DNA of 64,000 bases from Sphaerisporangium siamense (GCF_014205275.1 NZ_JACHND010000001.1:5828001-5892000); one strand, 5' to 3'; shown: positions 26,852 to 36,486, numbered from the stretch's first letter. The notes: generated by a model not told the origin, from the letters alone. Numbers and translations are program-made.

Positions 26852-28729
26852 TCAGGTAGCCGGTTCCGCCGGTTCCGCGAGCCCGAGAAGGGAGCGGAGG
26901 TCCCGGGGCGTCACGGAGAGGTCCGTCATCTTCACCGTCGCGGCGGCGTTGACCGCGAAGCGCAGCGCGGGAGTCGTCGCGGGGGTGCCGCCGTTCCGCG
27001 TCGTGATCTCGCGGATCCTCTGGATGCTCTGTTCGAGGTGGCCCTCCAGTGCCTGGCGGTCGGCGCGCCGCCGGGTCGCCATCCGGCGCACGTCGAGCAT
27101 GACCGCACGCCCGGCCGCTTCGCCGCCCTCCCGGTCGGTGGCGCCGGTCAGCGTCACGGCGTCGTCGCCGGCGCGTTCGTCGTAGCAGGATTCGAGCCGG
27201 TGCAGCACGGTGGCCGCGACCTGCACCGAGTGGTTCTTGATCGCGGCGAGGTTGAAGGCGAACGCCCCCGTCCGCCCGTAGCGCACGATCTCGTCGCCCT
27301 CGCGCGGGCCGCCCACCACGGAGATCGGGCCCGACGGGACGCCGTCCCGTCCCAGGAGGACGCCGCGCTCGTCCACCTCGACGCCCCGCCCGGTACGCCC
27401 GTGCGGCAGTGCGAGCCCCTTCCGCAGGAGGCTCGCCCAAAGCGCGGACTCGACGCGCTCGTAGTCGGACTCCCGCCCGAAGTTCGAGATCACCAGGTCG
27501 GCCTCGACGGTGCGGGTCGAAAGCCGTCCCGCGACCGACAGTACGAGTCCGCCCGCCTCGGTCTCGCCGATGTCCACGATTCTTCCGGTGGTGATGATGA
27601 TCTGCCCGCCGGCGGCCATCGCGGCGTCGACCACTTCCGTCGTATACGCCACGGCGCCCACGCGCAGCACGGCCAGCAGGCTTCCGTAACCGTCAAGAAG
27701 CGCGCGGAGATCGGCGGACGGGACGCGCCGCAGAATCCGCGGCATATAAGGTTCCCAGGATTTGGCGACCCTTTCCGTTATCACCTCCGGCGGCACGTCG
27801 GGATACTCGCGGGCGACGGCGGCGCAGGCCCGTTCCCATTCTTCGGTGAGGCACCGGACGAATTCGTCGAGTCCTTCGTAGGCGTCGCGGTGCAGCCGGG
27901 GCGGGGGCAGGCGTAGCACCTGGTGCCGGTGGTCGGGGGGATATGTTCGCAGCGTCAGGCCGGAGCGGGAGATCATGTGAATCGTCCCCGTGTGGCCGCG
28001 GCGCAGCAGGAGCGCCGCCGAGTCGTAGGCGCTGAGCAGCGTGCCCACGATGGCCACGACGGCGTCCCGCCTGACGTCGAGGATCCGCGCGATCCCCGCC
28101 TCCGAGTACGGGTGCCGCACGAGCGCGGGATGGTCCATCACGCGGGCCGCGAAAGCCGGCCGTTTCCTTTCGAGGCCGGTGGCCAGCACGACGTGGTCGG
28201 CTTCGAGCACCGTGCGGCCGGATCCGCCGGCGTTCCCTGGCGCGGGGAAACCGTCGAGACCGTCGATGACGACGTGCACGTGGTCGCCGACGACGTCGAG
28301 GTCGACCACCTCGCCTCCCGCCTCGGTCAGGGTCACGCCCGTGGACGCCTCGCGCGCGGCTTCGGCCAGGCGGCTGGCGAGGTAGTCGGGGTAGATGCGC
28401 CGGGGCGCCGGGCCGGACTCGGTGAACTCGGTGTCCCGCCATTCCGCGGGCCAGCCGGTCCGGTCGGCCTCATGGTTGGCCCACAGCACGAAATCGTCGA
28501 CGTCCTCGCGGAACATCGACATGCGGCCGGCCTGGATGTTGAAAACGTGGTGCCAGTGATTGCCGGCCCGGTGATACGCCACCCCGGCGCCCCGATATTC
28601 GGCGCGTCGTTCGAGTAACACGACCTGCAATGGTTCTCTGGCGAAACGAAGAATACGGATGGCGGTGGCGGTACCTGCCAGGCCCGCCCCGACAATGACG
28701 ACCCTGCGAGTCCGGCCGGCGCGCGTCAC
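26852..28729 (-). CDS. COG4529-type FAD/NAD(P)-binding protein
   Basis: A 625-residue flavoprotein. The N-terminal FAD motif is VVIVGAGLAGTATAI (about 10-24), and VLATGLERKRP with a second GxLxxAYD-type NAD(P) region (VGTLLSAYDSAALLL) lie mid-protein. The NAD_binding_9 (PF13454) family, also called YdhS-like, has no firm biochemical role but resembles amine-N-hydroxylases and Baeyer-Villiger-type enzymes. The GTG start at 28729 is inferred from the first FAD strand. It is probably co-transcribed with the downstream PEP enzyme, suggesting one pathway of oxidation plus phosphoryl transfer. Confidence 0.82.
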   Translation of the reverse strand: MTRAGRTRRVVIVGAGLAGTATAIRILRFAREPLQVVLLERRAEYRGAGVAYHRAGNHWHHVFNIQAGRMSMFREDVDDFVLWANHEADRTGWPAEWRDTEFTESGPAPRRIYPDYLASRLAEAAREASTGVTLTEAGGEVVDLDVVGDHVHVVIDGLDGFPAPGNAGGSGRTVLEADHVVLATGLERKRPAFAARVMDHPALVRHPYSEAGIARILDVRRDAVVAIVGTLLSAYDSAALLLRRGHTGTIHMISRSGLTLRTYPPDHRHQVLRLPPPRLHRDAYEGLDEFVRCLTEEWERACAAVAREYPDVPPEVITERVAKSWEPYMPRILRRVPSADLRALLDGYGSLLAVLRVGAVAYTTEVVDAAMAAGGQIIITTGRIVDIGETEAGGLVLSVAGRLSTRTVEADLVISNFGRESDYERVESALWASLLRKGLALPHGRTGRGVEVDERGVLLGRDGVPSGPISVVGGPREGDEIVRYGRTGAFAFNLAAIKNHSVQVAATVLHRLESCYDERAGDDAVTLTGATDREGGEAAGRAVMLDVRRMATRRRADRQALEGHLEQSIQRIREITTRNGGTPATTPALRFAVNAAATVKMTDLSVTPRDLRSLLGLAEPAEPAT

Positions 28730-28919
28730 CCTGCTTCTCTGTCCTTTCCGGCACGGCCGGTGAGAACCGGAGGACTCGACCGGGGTCGCGTCGTTCCCGT
28801 GCGTCGAATCGAGCTGCCAGTGGGCACGCTACCGTCGCCCCGCGCCGGGAAATAGCGGACCCCATAAAGGCCCCCAGAAGGATAGGGGTGGTTATGGGGT
28901 CAGTCGCTTTCAGGGCCGC

Positions 28920-29173
28920 TCCTATATCGGCGCGGCGCTCGCTTTCAACGGGGCCGAGCACCATTCCCGCCGCCCGGTCTCGCGGCGGAAGCAGAGCACG
29001 CAGCCGGCCTCGGACCGGCGGGTGTCGGCGCGACCGTCCCGCCGGCGGCCGTGCGGTTCCTCATCGAGCCCGCCACCCGCAGGCGGATGCGCGTCAACGG
29101 CCGGGCGCGCCGGCACGGCGGCGTCCCCCAGCGCTGGTCCTTCGGCGGCTACTTCCGCTTCAACCCCGCCTGA
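28920..29173 (+). pseudogene. Relic of a pyridoxamine-phosphate-oxidase-like protein
   Basis: One forward frame without a start reads EAEHAAGLGPAGVGATVPPA then FLIEPATRRRMRVNGRARR and stops at TGA. The first piece resembles the N-terminus and the second the core strand of PNPOx-like flavin proteins; the middle is missing, as after an internal deletion. The rest of 28730-29204 shows only the flavoprotein leader. Confidence 0.5.
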
Positions 29174-29204
29174 CCACCTCCGGAGACGAGAGAGCCATGG
29201 TGTC

Positions 29205-29876
29205 CTAGGGCAGTTCGGCGAAACGCTCGACCCGGTCCGTAGGGCCGGAGACGATGACGACGTCGCCGTAGCGGAGTTCGGTCTCGGCGGTGGCGTAGGT
29301 GAATTCCTCTCCCGGGCTCTTGACGGCGACGATCGTGACGCCGTGCTTGCGGCGCAGGTTGGATCGGCCGAGCGGGACGCCGACGTAGTCCTTCGGCGGA
29401 AGCGTCTTGACCAACGCGAAGTTCTCGTCCACCTGCATGTAGTCGAGCATCCGGCCGCTGACCAGGTGGGCGACGCGCTCGCCCATGTCGTGCTCGGGGA
29501 ACACCACATGATGGACGCCGATCCGGTCCAGGATCCGTCCGTGCTGCTTGCTGACCGCCTTGGCCCAGATGTGGTCGATCTCCAGCTCCACGAGCAGGGA
29601 CGCGGTCAGGATGCTCGCTTCGATGTCGCTCCCGATCGCGACGACGGCACGGTAGAAGTCAGGCACGCCGAGCTGACGCAGGGTCGCCATGTCGGTGGCG
29701 TCCGCGGTGGCGATGTGGGTGATCTCTCCCGCCAGCCGCTGCACGTGTCTGGGGTCGTTGTCCAGGGCCAGTACCTCGGTGCCGCGCCGGGCCAGTTCGA
29801 GGGCCAGCGCGCTGCCGAACCGTCCCAGCCCGATCACCACGACCGGGTCGTTGTTCCTGTCAGCCAACGATGACAT
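29205..29876 (-). CDS. TrkA/KtrA-type potassium channel regulatory subunit
   Basis: A 223-residue RCK protein. The Rossmann motif VVVIGLGRFGSALALEL opens the TrkA_N domain, with acidic LALDNDP at the strand 2 end, and a TrkA_C domain fills the last 80 residues (YGDVVIVSGPTDRV). It binds nucleotides on the cytosolic face and gates the TrkH/KtrB pore. Its start overlaps the end of the pore gene by 17 bases, so the two are one operon. Confidence 0.93.
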   Translation of the reverse strand: MSSLADRNNDPVVVIGLGRFGSALALELARRGTEVLALDNDPRHVQRLAGEITHIATADATDMATLRQLGVPDFYRAVVAIGSDIEASILTASLLVELEIDHIWAKAVSKQHGRILDRIGVHHVVFPEHDMGERVAHLVSGRMLDYMQVDENFALVKTLPPKDYVGVPLGRSNLRRKHGVTIVAVKSPGEEFTYATAETELRYGDVVIVSGPTDRVERFAELP

Positions 29877-31209
29877 TCTCCTCGGGGAGTTGGTAGCGGC
29901 GGATGCGGTCCTTCAGCGCCAGAGCGGAGCCCAGGGTGAGCGGACCGGTCCTGCCGATGAACATGAGCAGCGTCAGCAGCACCTGCCCGGCGGGCGTGGT
30001 GTCGGCGGTGATGCCGGTGGACAGGCCGACGGTGGCGAAGGCCGAGACGACCTCGAACAGCACGTGGTCCAGGCCGTGCGATGTCAGAGCCAGCAGCAGG
30101 TACGTCGACACCGCGACCAGCGCCACGCTGATGAGGCCGATCGAGACGGCCTGACGCTGGGCCGCGTCCGTGAGCCGGCGATGGCCGATGTTGACCTCCC
30201 GCTCGCCGCGCAACTCGGCCCAGATCACGAAGGCCAGCAGGCCGAAGGTGGTGACCTTGATGCCGCCCGCGGTGCCGGCGCTGCCGCCGCCGATGAACAT
30301 CAGCAGGTCGGTGGCCAGCCAGCTGGTGGGGTACATGCCGGAGAGGTCGAGGCTGTTGAATCCCCCGCTGCGGGGCATGACGGCGGTGAAGAACGCCGCC
30401 AGCAGCTTGCCGGAGCCGTCGAGCGCGCCGAGCGTCTTCGGGTTGCGCCATTCGGTGGCCAGGAACACCAGCGTGCCCCCGACCAACAGGACCGCGGTGA
30501 CCCCGACGGTGATCCTGGTGAGGACCGACCAGCGGCTGGGCCGGCGCCAGCCGCGCGACAGCTCGAACATCACCGGGAAGCCGAGCCCGCCCACGATCAC
30601 CGCGATCGCGATGGTCAGGCAGATCCACGGGTCGGTGACGTAGCGCGTCAAGCTGTCGGGCCACAGCGCGAACCCCGCGTTGTTGAACGCCGAGATCGCG
30701 TGAAAGACGCCCTGGTAGAGGGCGCGGCCGAACGGCTCCCCGTAGCCGAGCAGGAACCGGCCGGTCAGGACCAGCGCGGTGACGGCCTCGCAGGCCAGGC
30801 TGAAGACCACCACCTTGCGGACCACACGCCGGACGTCGGTCATGTTCAGGGTCTTGGTCTCGGCCTGCGCGAAGATCCTGGCGCGCAGACCGAGACGCCC
30901 GGCCACCAGGACGGTGAACAGCGTCGCCAGGGTCATGATCCCGATGCCGCCGACCTGGACCAGCCCGGCGACCACCCACTCGCCGAACATCGACCAGTGG
31001 GTGGCGGTGTCCACGACCACCAGCCCGGTGACGCACACCGCGGACGTCGCGGTGAACAGGGCCGTCAGCCAGCCCGCCGACTCGCCCGACTCGGTGGCGA
31101 TCGGCAGCGCCAGCAAGGCGCTGCCGATCAGGGCCACCGCGGCGAACCCGGTGACGATCACCTGGGCCGGGTGCTGGAAACGGCCGAGGATTCCGGGGGG
31201 TCGTCTCAT
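29860..31209 (-). CDS. TrkH/KtrB-type potassium transporter pore
   Basis: A 449-residue membrane protein of the SKT superfamily with four pore-loop repeats: TSAVCVTGLVV, FNNAGFAL, RSGGFNSL and TVGLSTG. The GGGSAGTAGGIKVTT gate-loop phrase is also typical. It mediates K+ uptake, with the RCK protein downstream as its regulator. Its start overlaps the small upstream gene by four bases, implying a coupled operon. Confidence 0.93.
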   Translation of the reverse strand: MRRPPGILGRFQHPAQVIVTGFAAVALIGSALLALPIATESGESAGWLTALFTATSAVCVTGLVVVDTATHWSMFGEWVVAGLVQVGGIGIMTLATLFTVLVAGRLGLRARIFAQAETKTLNMTDVRRVVRKVVVFSLACEAVTALVLTGRFLLGYGEPFGRALYQGVFHAISAFNNAGFALWPDSLTRYVTDPWICLTIAIAVIVGGLGFPVMFELSRGWRRPSRWSVLTRITVGVTAVLLVGGTLVFLATEWRNPKTLGALDGSGKLLAAFFTAVMPRSGGFNSLDLSGMYPTSWLATDLLMFIGGGSAGTAGGIKVTTFGLLAFVIWAELRGEREVNIGHRRLTDAAQRQAVSIGLISVALVAVSTYLLLALTSHGLDHVLFEVVSAFATVGLSTGITADTTPAGQVLLTLLMFIGRTGPLTLGSALALKDRIRRYQLPEENVIVG

Positions 31210-31481
31210 GGCGTCCGCTCGCGTCCGCGGAGGCGGCCGAACCAGGTGGGGACGTCGTGTTCATCGCCGAAGCCGCGGGCCACCACGATGTCGGTGGAGG
31301 AGTGCGGCAGGGATGGGGTGATGAGCGCGCCGAAATGCTCGAACGATGCGCGACGCCGAGGCCCGAAGGTCGCCACGGTGATCCCGGCGGCGAACGCGGC
31401 CGGGAACAGGTCGCCGTGCGTGGCCTTGCCCACGGCCAGGACGAGCAGGCCCGCGAAGGCGGTCAGCAGGCTGCCCATCAC
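31206..31481 (-). CDS. Small membrane protein coupled to the Trk genes
   Basis: A 91-residue protein starting GTG ATG, with two hydrophobic stretches (LLTAFAGLLVLAVG and FPAAFAAGITVATFG) and a polar C-terminus. Its last four bases overlap the TrkH start and its start overlaps the stop of a 59-codon ORF. No family is recognised. It could be an accessory subunit of the K+ system or a small leader protein. Confidence 0.6.
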   Translation of the reverse strand: MMGSLLTAFAGLLVLAVGKATHGDLFPAAFAAGITVATFGPRRRASFEHFGALITPSLPHSSTDIVVARGFGDEHDVPTWFGRLRGRERTP

Positions 31482-31657
31482 GCGGGCGGGGGAAAGGTGA
31501 TCACGCGAGGCGGGTCTCCGGTCCGGTCGCCGTCGAATTCGTCGCCGACCAGACTTCCCGGCGCACCGGCGATTACCTTAACAGCGCCGTTGGCGGCACG
31601 CACCGAGAGGTTCTCGACCGCGGCCCATGGAGCGGGCGGCTGTCGCGATCTCGTCAT
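31478..31657 (-). CDS. 59-codon small ORF heading the Trk operon
   Basis: The reverse strand from ATG 31657 encodes MTRSRQPPAPWAAVENLSVR and ends RVITFPPPA at a TGA that overlaps the next start (GTGATG). A GAGGG site sits six bases before the ATG. It is proline-rich and soluble, with no known family. Part of it (AGAPGSLVG) lies in a 24-bp inverted repeat whose other arm is before the CBS gene. Confidence 0.5.
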   Translation of the reverse strand: MTRSRQPPAPWAAVENLSVRAANGAVKVIAGAPGSLVGDEFDGDRTGDPPRVITFPPPA

Positions 31658-31822
31658 GGGCGCCCTCGGAATGATGCCGTCTCGAAGCGAGAAGTATGGA
31701 TGCCGACCCTGCCAGTAAACCGGCCGGGCGGGGCTGGGCAGTCACCTGCCGTGTACGGGCCTGCCGAGACCTTGACGGGTCCTGGTACGTTTTGTCCAGG
31801 TGCGCCGGGAAGTCTGGTCGGC
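31544..31822. repeat. Pair of 24-bp inverted repeats flanking the divergent promoter zone
   Basis: Bases 31544-31567 and 31799-31822 are perfect reverse complements (core GGGAAGTCTGGTCGG), 231 bases apart. One arm is inside the 59-codon ORF; the other ends 33 bases before the CBS gene start. On the forward strand the second arm can be read as PGAPGSLVG, the same peptide as in the ORF, so an inverted duplication is likely. Confidence 0.8.
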
Positions 31823-31855
31823 AGGTCCTTGTCCCGTTGACGTAAGGATGTGCTG

Positions 31856-32299
31856 GTGCGCGCCCGAGACCTGCTCGCCGACTTCCCCGTGGTGGGGCTC
31901 GATTCCCCGGTGATCGACGTGGCCCGGCTGCTCGCCGACCAGGATCTGCCCGGCCTCATCGTCATCGGAGACGACGGCACGCCGTTCACGATCCTGCCCG
32001 GCACCCAGGTGCTGCGCCTGGCGGTGCCCGGCTACTGCGTTGACGATCCCGCGCTGGCCCGGGTGGTGGACGAGGCACATGCCGACGCCTTCCTGCGCGC
32101 ACTGGACGGCCGCACCGTGCGCGACGCGCTGCCGGAGCAACCGCGCGAACTGCCGGTCACCGACCCCGGCGCCACCGTGCTGGAGCTCGCCGCGCTGATG
32201 GCACGCACCCGCAGCCCGCTGGTCGCCGTGGTGGACGACGGGCGATTGCTGGGCGCGGTGACGTTGCAGGCGCTGCTGGACCGGATGCTCGCCGCGTGA
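31856..32299 (+). CDS. CBS-domain protein coupled to an anion permease
   Basis: A 147-residue protein with two CBS motifs (about residues 5-60 and 85-147; [11 protein letters not shown] and [20 protein letters not shown]). CBS pairs bind adenine nucleotides and act as sensors. GTG 31856 was chosen because AAGG lies eight bases before it. The stop overlaps the GTG of the permease, so it may gate or report energy state for that transporter. Confidence 0.85.
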   Translation: MRARDLLADFPVVGLDSPVIDVARLLADQDLPGLIVIGDDGTPFTILPGTQVLRLAVPGYCVDDPALARVVDEAHADAFLRALDGRTVRDALPEQPRELPVTDPGATVLELAALMARTRSPLVAVVDDGRLLGAVTLQALLDRMLAA

Positions 32300-33588
32300 G
32301 CGTGCTCCCCTGGGCGAGCGTCGCGGTGTTCGTGGCCGCCTACGTGCTGATCGCCACCGAGAAGGTTCACCGGGTCGCGGCGGCGCTGGGCGGGGCGGGG
32401 CTCATGCTCCTCATCCATGCCACCGGCGCCAAGGCCGCGTTCTTCTCCGAGCACACCGGCATCGACTGGAACGTCATCTTCCTGCTGCTCGGCATGATGG
32501 TCATCGTCGGGGTGCTCAAGGAGACCGGCGTCTTCGAGTACCTGGCGATCTGGGCCGCCAAGCGCGCCCGGGGGCGGCCGTTCCGGTTGATGGTGCTGCT
32601 GGTGCTGATCACCGCCTCGGCCTCGGCGCTGCTGGACAACGTCACCACGGTGCTGCTGATCGCGCCCGTGACGTTCCTGGTGTGCGAGCGCCTGGCGGTG
32701 AGCCCGGTGCCGTTCCTGATCGCCGAGGCGATGGCCTCCAACATCGGCGGCGCCGCCACCCTGGTCGGCGACCCGCCCAACATCATCATCGCCAGCCGCG
32801 GCGCCTTGACCTTCAACGACTTCCTCGTCCACATGGCACCGATGATCATCATCCTCATGGCGGTGTTCGTCGCCCTGTGCTGGCTGCTGTTCGGCCGGTC
32901 GTTCCGCTACGACCCCGAGCGGGCAGAGCACATCATGGCGCTGGACGAGCGGGAGGCGATCGCCGACCGGTGGCTGCTGTGGCAGTCGCTGGCCGTACTG
33001 GCCCTGGTGATGGCCGGGTTCGTGCTGCACCCGGTGCTGCACTACGAGCCGTCGGTGGTCGCGCTGCTGGGCGCCGGCGTGCTGGTGGCCGCCACCAAGG
33101 TGCGCACCGAGCAGGCCATCGCCGAGGTGGAGTGGCCCACGCTGGTGTTCTTCGCCGGGCTGTTCGTCATGGTCGGCGCCCTCGTCGAGACCGGCGTCAT
33201 CGGCCGGCTGTCCCAGGCCGCGGTCACGGCGACCGCCGGCCAGCCCGAGTTGACCGCCATGGGGCTGCTGGGCGGCTCGGCGGTGGTGTCGGCCATTGTG
33301 GACAACATCCCCTACGTCGCGACGATGAGCCCGATCGTGGAACAACTGGTGCAGGCCGAAGGCGGCAACGGGCCCGGCCAGGTGCTGTGGTGGGCGCTGG
33401 CCTTCGGCGCCGACCTCGGCGGCAACGCCACCGCCGTCGGCGCCGCCGCCAACGTCGTCGTGCTCGGCATCGCCGCCCGCAACGGCACTCCGATCAGTTT
33501 CTGGCAGTTCACCCGGTACGGCTTGATCGTCACCGCGGTGACCGTCACCCTGGTGGCCCCCTACTTGTGGCTGCGCTACCTGATGTGA
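32296..33588 (+). CDS. ArsB/NhaD-family (SLC13-like) ion permease
   Basis: A 430-residue inner-membrane protein with about eleven helices. Family landmarks are [43 protein letters not shown] and [18 protein letters not shown], the paired re-entrant loops of the ion-transporter superfamily. It could be a Na+/H+ antiporter or an oxyanion (arsenite, tungstate-like) or dicarboxylate carrier; no arsR or arsC is near, so arsenic is not favoured. Coupling to the CBS gene suggests nucleotide-linked control. Confidence 0.87.
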   Translation: MSVLPWASVAVFVAAYVLIATEKVHRVAAALGGAGLMLLIHATGAKAAFFSEHTGIDWNVIFLLLGMMVIVGVLKETGVFEYLAIWAAKRARGRPFRLMVLLVLITASASALLDNVTTVLLIAPVTFLVCERLAVSPVPFLIAEAMASNIGGAATLVGDPPNIIIASRGALTFNDFLVHMAPMIIILMAVFVALCWLLFGRSFRYDPERAEHIMALDEREAIADRWLLWQSLAVLALVMAGFVLHPVLHYEPSVVALLGAGVLVAATKVRTEQAIAEVEWPTLVFFAGLFVMVGALVETGVIGRLSQAAVTATAGQPELTAMGLLGGSAVVSAIVDNIPYVATMSPIVEQLVQAEGGNGPGQVLWWALAFGADLGGNATAVGAAANVVVLGIAARNGTPISFWQFTRYGLIVTAVTVTLVAPYLWLRYLM

Positions 33589-34718
33589 GCGCACGGCCAC
33601 ACCCTGGGCGGGGTGGCGGCGCGGGGGCGGTCGAAGAGGTGGAAGGCGGCCCAGCACACCAGCAGGGCCAGGGCGAACGCCGGAAGCCAGGCCAGGCGGG
33701 CGGCCACCCAGGCGGGCGAGTCGGGCACGGTGTGCAGGCCGGGCAGGGCGGCGCCGGTGAGCATGCCCAGCGCGGTGATGGTGATCATGGCGGTCTGGTG
33801 CCACAGGAACAGCGTCATCGCCGACAGGTTGAGCAGCGCCACGGCCGCCCAGGCGGCGGGACGCCGTCCCAGCAGCCGCCGCAGCGGGCCGAGCAGCAGC
33901 GAGGCCGCCCCGCACTGGGCGAGACCGAAGGCGACCGCCGCCAAGGTGGGCGGGGCCTGGTTGGAGACGGGCGCGCCCGGCACGCCGACCATGGCCGCCG
34001 GATAGCCGCCCCACACGACCAGCGCGGCGGTCGCGGCGGCCCCGCCCGCCAGCAGCGCCCACCCGGTCGCCCGGCCGCGCGCCCGGCCGCGTGCCCAGGC
34101 CGCGCCGAGGCAGTACGGGACCATCCAGCCGGCCACCACGTTGACCCACGCGGGCCACTCGGGGCCGCCGACGCCGAACCTCACCAGGTCGGTGAGCGCG
34201 ACGAGGGCCAGCGGCCACGCCGGGTTCAGCCGGGCGGCCAGCGGGGTGACCGCCGTCAACACCGCGAACACCGGCAGGAACCACAGCGGCCCCCACACCA
34301 GTTTGGCCAGCGCCCGCACGGTTTCCGGGTCGGCCCCCGCGGCGAGCGACCCGGCCGCCACCGCGATCCACACCGCGGCCACGGCCACCACCGGCCGTAC
34401 CAGCCGCGCCGTGCGGACGCGCAGCCACCGGCCGTAAGTGGTGCCCGCGGCCCGGGCGCGGGCGTGACTCTGGGCGGCCATCTGCCCGCCCACCAGGAAG
34501 AACACCGCCATGGTCTGCAGCAGCCACGACGCGGGGGCCAGGCCGGGCATGTACTTGAGCGGGCTGGTGGTCCGCAGGGTGCCGCTGTCGGCGACCAGGG
34601 CCGTGACCAGCCAGTGGCCGAGCACCACGCCCAGGATGGCCAGCGCGCGCAGGGCGTCGGCGGCGCGGTCGCGGCCGGGCGGTGTCCGCGCGCCGATCCG
34701 GCTGACGAGGTCACCCAT
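33576..34718 (-). CDS. Acyltransferase 3 family membrane protein
   Basis: A 380-residue protein with about ten helices of the acyltransferase-3 (PF01757) family, which O-acylate surface or secreted sugars. The early R/D...HW pattern appears as [18 protein letters not shown], and [13 protein letters not shown] is the conserved second-helix phrase. Its last 13 bases overlap the permease end in convergent orientation. The acceptor is unknown. Confidence 0.82.
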   Translation of the reverse strand: MGDLVSRIGARTPPGRDRAADALRALAILGVVLGHWLVTALVADSGTLRTTSPLKYMPGLAPASWLLQTMAVFFLVGGQMAAQSHARARAAGTTYGRWLRVRTARLVRPVVAVAAVWIAVAAGSLAAGADPETVRALAKLVWGPLWFLPVFAVLTAVTPLAARLNPAWPLALVALTDLVRFGVGGPEWPAWVNVVAGWMVPYCLGAAWARGRARGRATGWALLAGGAAATAALVVWGGYPAAMVGVPGAPVSNQAPPTLAAVAFGLAQCGAASLLLGPLRRLLGRRPAAWAAVALLNLSAMTLFLWHQTAMITITALGMLTGAALPGLHTVPDSPAWVAARLAWLPAFALALLVCWAAFHLFDRPRAATPPRVWPCAHIR

Positions 34719-35190
34719 CGCGTCCCCCCGTGGACGGCGCCGGTGTGAGGGGCACGGGGGAGAGGGCGGATGGAGCCCTGAACCCCCAGCTCAAGCCTCT
34801 GCCACCACCTCCGACGATACCCGTCATGCCGTCCTGCGGCCCCGGCGGCACGGCGGCGCTGAAGGCGGTCACCGGGCAGGCCCCGGACTCCACGGCCGGG
34901 CCGCGGACGGGCCCGCGCATCGGAGAGGTGGCCGTGCCGCCGACCCGGCCGAGCGCGCCTGGTGACGCGTGATCGCACGCGGTGCGGACGGCCACAAGGG
35001 TGGGGGGCGCGGCGCGGGGATGACCGTGGGGGGACGGCCGGACTGCTGTTCGGATCACGGGGTAAGGGTGGCGGGTCACGGGGTGGAGCGGCATCGGACC
35101 GCCGGCCACTTCCGCGCGGGGCCGGGTCACCCGGAGGAGTACGTCCGCGGGCCGATGCCCGCTCGCGCGGGCGCTGGCTACGATCGACGC
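34719..35190. other. 472-base divergent intergenic region, nothing decisive
   Basis: The gap lies between the leftward acyltransferase and the rightward histidine kinase. It contains short open frames with proline/glycine-rich translations and imperfect repeats of CGGGTCACGGGGT near 35060-35090, but no start, domain or hairpin that I can support. Confidence 0.4.
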
Positions 35191-36486
35191 ATGTCCGCCG
35201 CACCGCTCGCTCCTTCGCGCCACGTTAAGGTGGCGCGGTCGGCGCCGGCCTGGTGCGGGGCACTGGCGTTCCTGGCGGTGGTCGCCGCCGAGGCGAGGAA
35301 CTGGCCCCGCGACCCACTGGCCCTGAGCCTGCTGCTCACGATGCTGGTCACGGTGATGCCGGCCTGGCTGCTGCGGCGCAGGCCACTGCCCGCCCTGGCG
35401 ATCATCCTGGCCGGGACGTTCATCGCCGCGACGACCGACCACTCCTGGCTGATCACCTACCCGCTGGTCGCGGCGGGGGACGCCGCCGTCGCGTACATCG
35501 CGGCCACCCGCAGGCGTCCCGTCGCCATCTGCGGAGCGCTGATGGCGCTGGCCGCGCAGATCGCCTGCGCCCTCTACTTCACCAGCGGCGGGGACGTCTT
35601 CACCGCGACCGTCGCGCTGCTGGTCCTTGGGGTCTCCACGAGCTGGCTGGTCGGCCACTCGGTACGCGAGCGGCGCGAGCACGCCGTCGCGCTGCGCGAG
35701 CGGGCCACGGTCCAGGCGGTGACCGCCGAGCGGCTGCGCCTCGCCCGCGAGCTGCACGACATGATCGCCCACAGCATCGGCCTCATCGCCATCCAGGCCG
35801 GGGTGGGCAGCCGGGTCATGCACACCCAGCCCGCCGAGGCGCGCAACGCGCTCATGACCATCGAGGCCACCAGCCGCGAGACCCTGGCGGGGCTGCGGCG
35901 CACGCTGGTGGCGCTGCGGCACGGCGACCCCGGCCGCGGGTCCGGCGAGCCCGCACCGGGGCTGGGCGACGTCGAGCGGCTGGCCGCGGCCACCACCGAC
36001 GCGGGGGTCCGCGTCCGGCTGGTGTGGCGCGGGCGGCGGCGCGCGCTTCCCCCGGACATCGAACTGGCCGCCTTCCGCATCGTCCAGGAATCCCTGACCA
36101 ACGTCGTACGCCACTCCGGCGCCCGCGACGCCCAGGTGACCGTCGACTTCGGCGAGGGTCAGCTCACCATCGAGATCCTCGACAACGGCCGCGGCGACGG
36201 CGGCCGCGACGGGCACGCCGTCGGCTTCGGCCTCGTCGGCATGCGCGAACGAGTAGCCCTCCTGAACGGCCACCTCACCGCGACCCCGCGCCCCGAGGGC
36301 GGCTTCCGCGTGCGGGCCCGGCTACCCGTGCCCGCGGACATGGCGGAGGGCGCGGAAACGGCCGCACCGGCGGAGGTGACGGTGGGCGCGGGGAGCGAAC
36401 GCGGTGACGGACACACGGACGGGCACGCCGGCAGGCCGAAGCTGGGCGCGGGGGCGGCGGGCGCGGAAGCAGAGGAGGGGTGGTGA
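35191..36486 (+). CDS. NarL-type sensor histidine kinase
   Basis: A 431-residue membrane kinase. Four to six hydrophobic segments fill residues 20-160. HisKA_3 dimerisation carries phospho-His189 in RELHDMIAHS. The HATPase domain has Asn304 (ESLTNVVRHS), DNGRG (331-335) and GFGLVGMRER. The C-terminal 75 residues are a low-complexity acidic/glycine tail. ATG 35191 was chosen because the first helix follows. It is coupled to the response regulator by a four-base overlap. The input signal is unknown, probably membrane or envelope stress. Confidence 0.9.
   Translation: MSAAPLAPSRHVKVARSAPAWCGALAFLAVVAAEARNWPRDPLALSLLLTMLVTVMPAWLLRRRPLPALAIILAGTFIAATTDHSWLITYPLVAAGDAAVAYIAATRRRPVAICGALMALAAQIACALYFTSGGDVFTATVALLVLGVSTSWLVGHSVRERREHAVALRERATVQAVTAERLRLARELHDMIAHSIGLIAIQAGVGSRVMHTQPAEARNALMTIEATSRETLAGLRRTLVALRHGDPGRGSGEPAPGLGDVERLAAATTDAGVRVRLVWRGRRRALPPDIELAAFRIVQESLTNVVRHSGARDAQVTVDFGEGQLTIEILDNGRGDGGRDGHAVGFGLVGMRERVALLNGHLTATPRPEGGFRVRARLPVPADMAEGAETAAPAEVTVGAGSERGDGHTDGHAGRPKLGAGAAGAEAEEGW

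Noticed and set aside
31658-31855. Cyclic-di-AMP (ydaO) riboswitch before the Trk operon
   Set aside because: K+ genes are common targets, but the conserved blocks of that motif were not found on either strand; only a 24-bp inverted repeat is evident.
35060-35092. Imperfect CGGGTCACGGGGT repeats before the histidine kinase
   Set aside because: Only two loose copies in GC-rich sequence; no symmetry or spacing that indicates a site.
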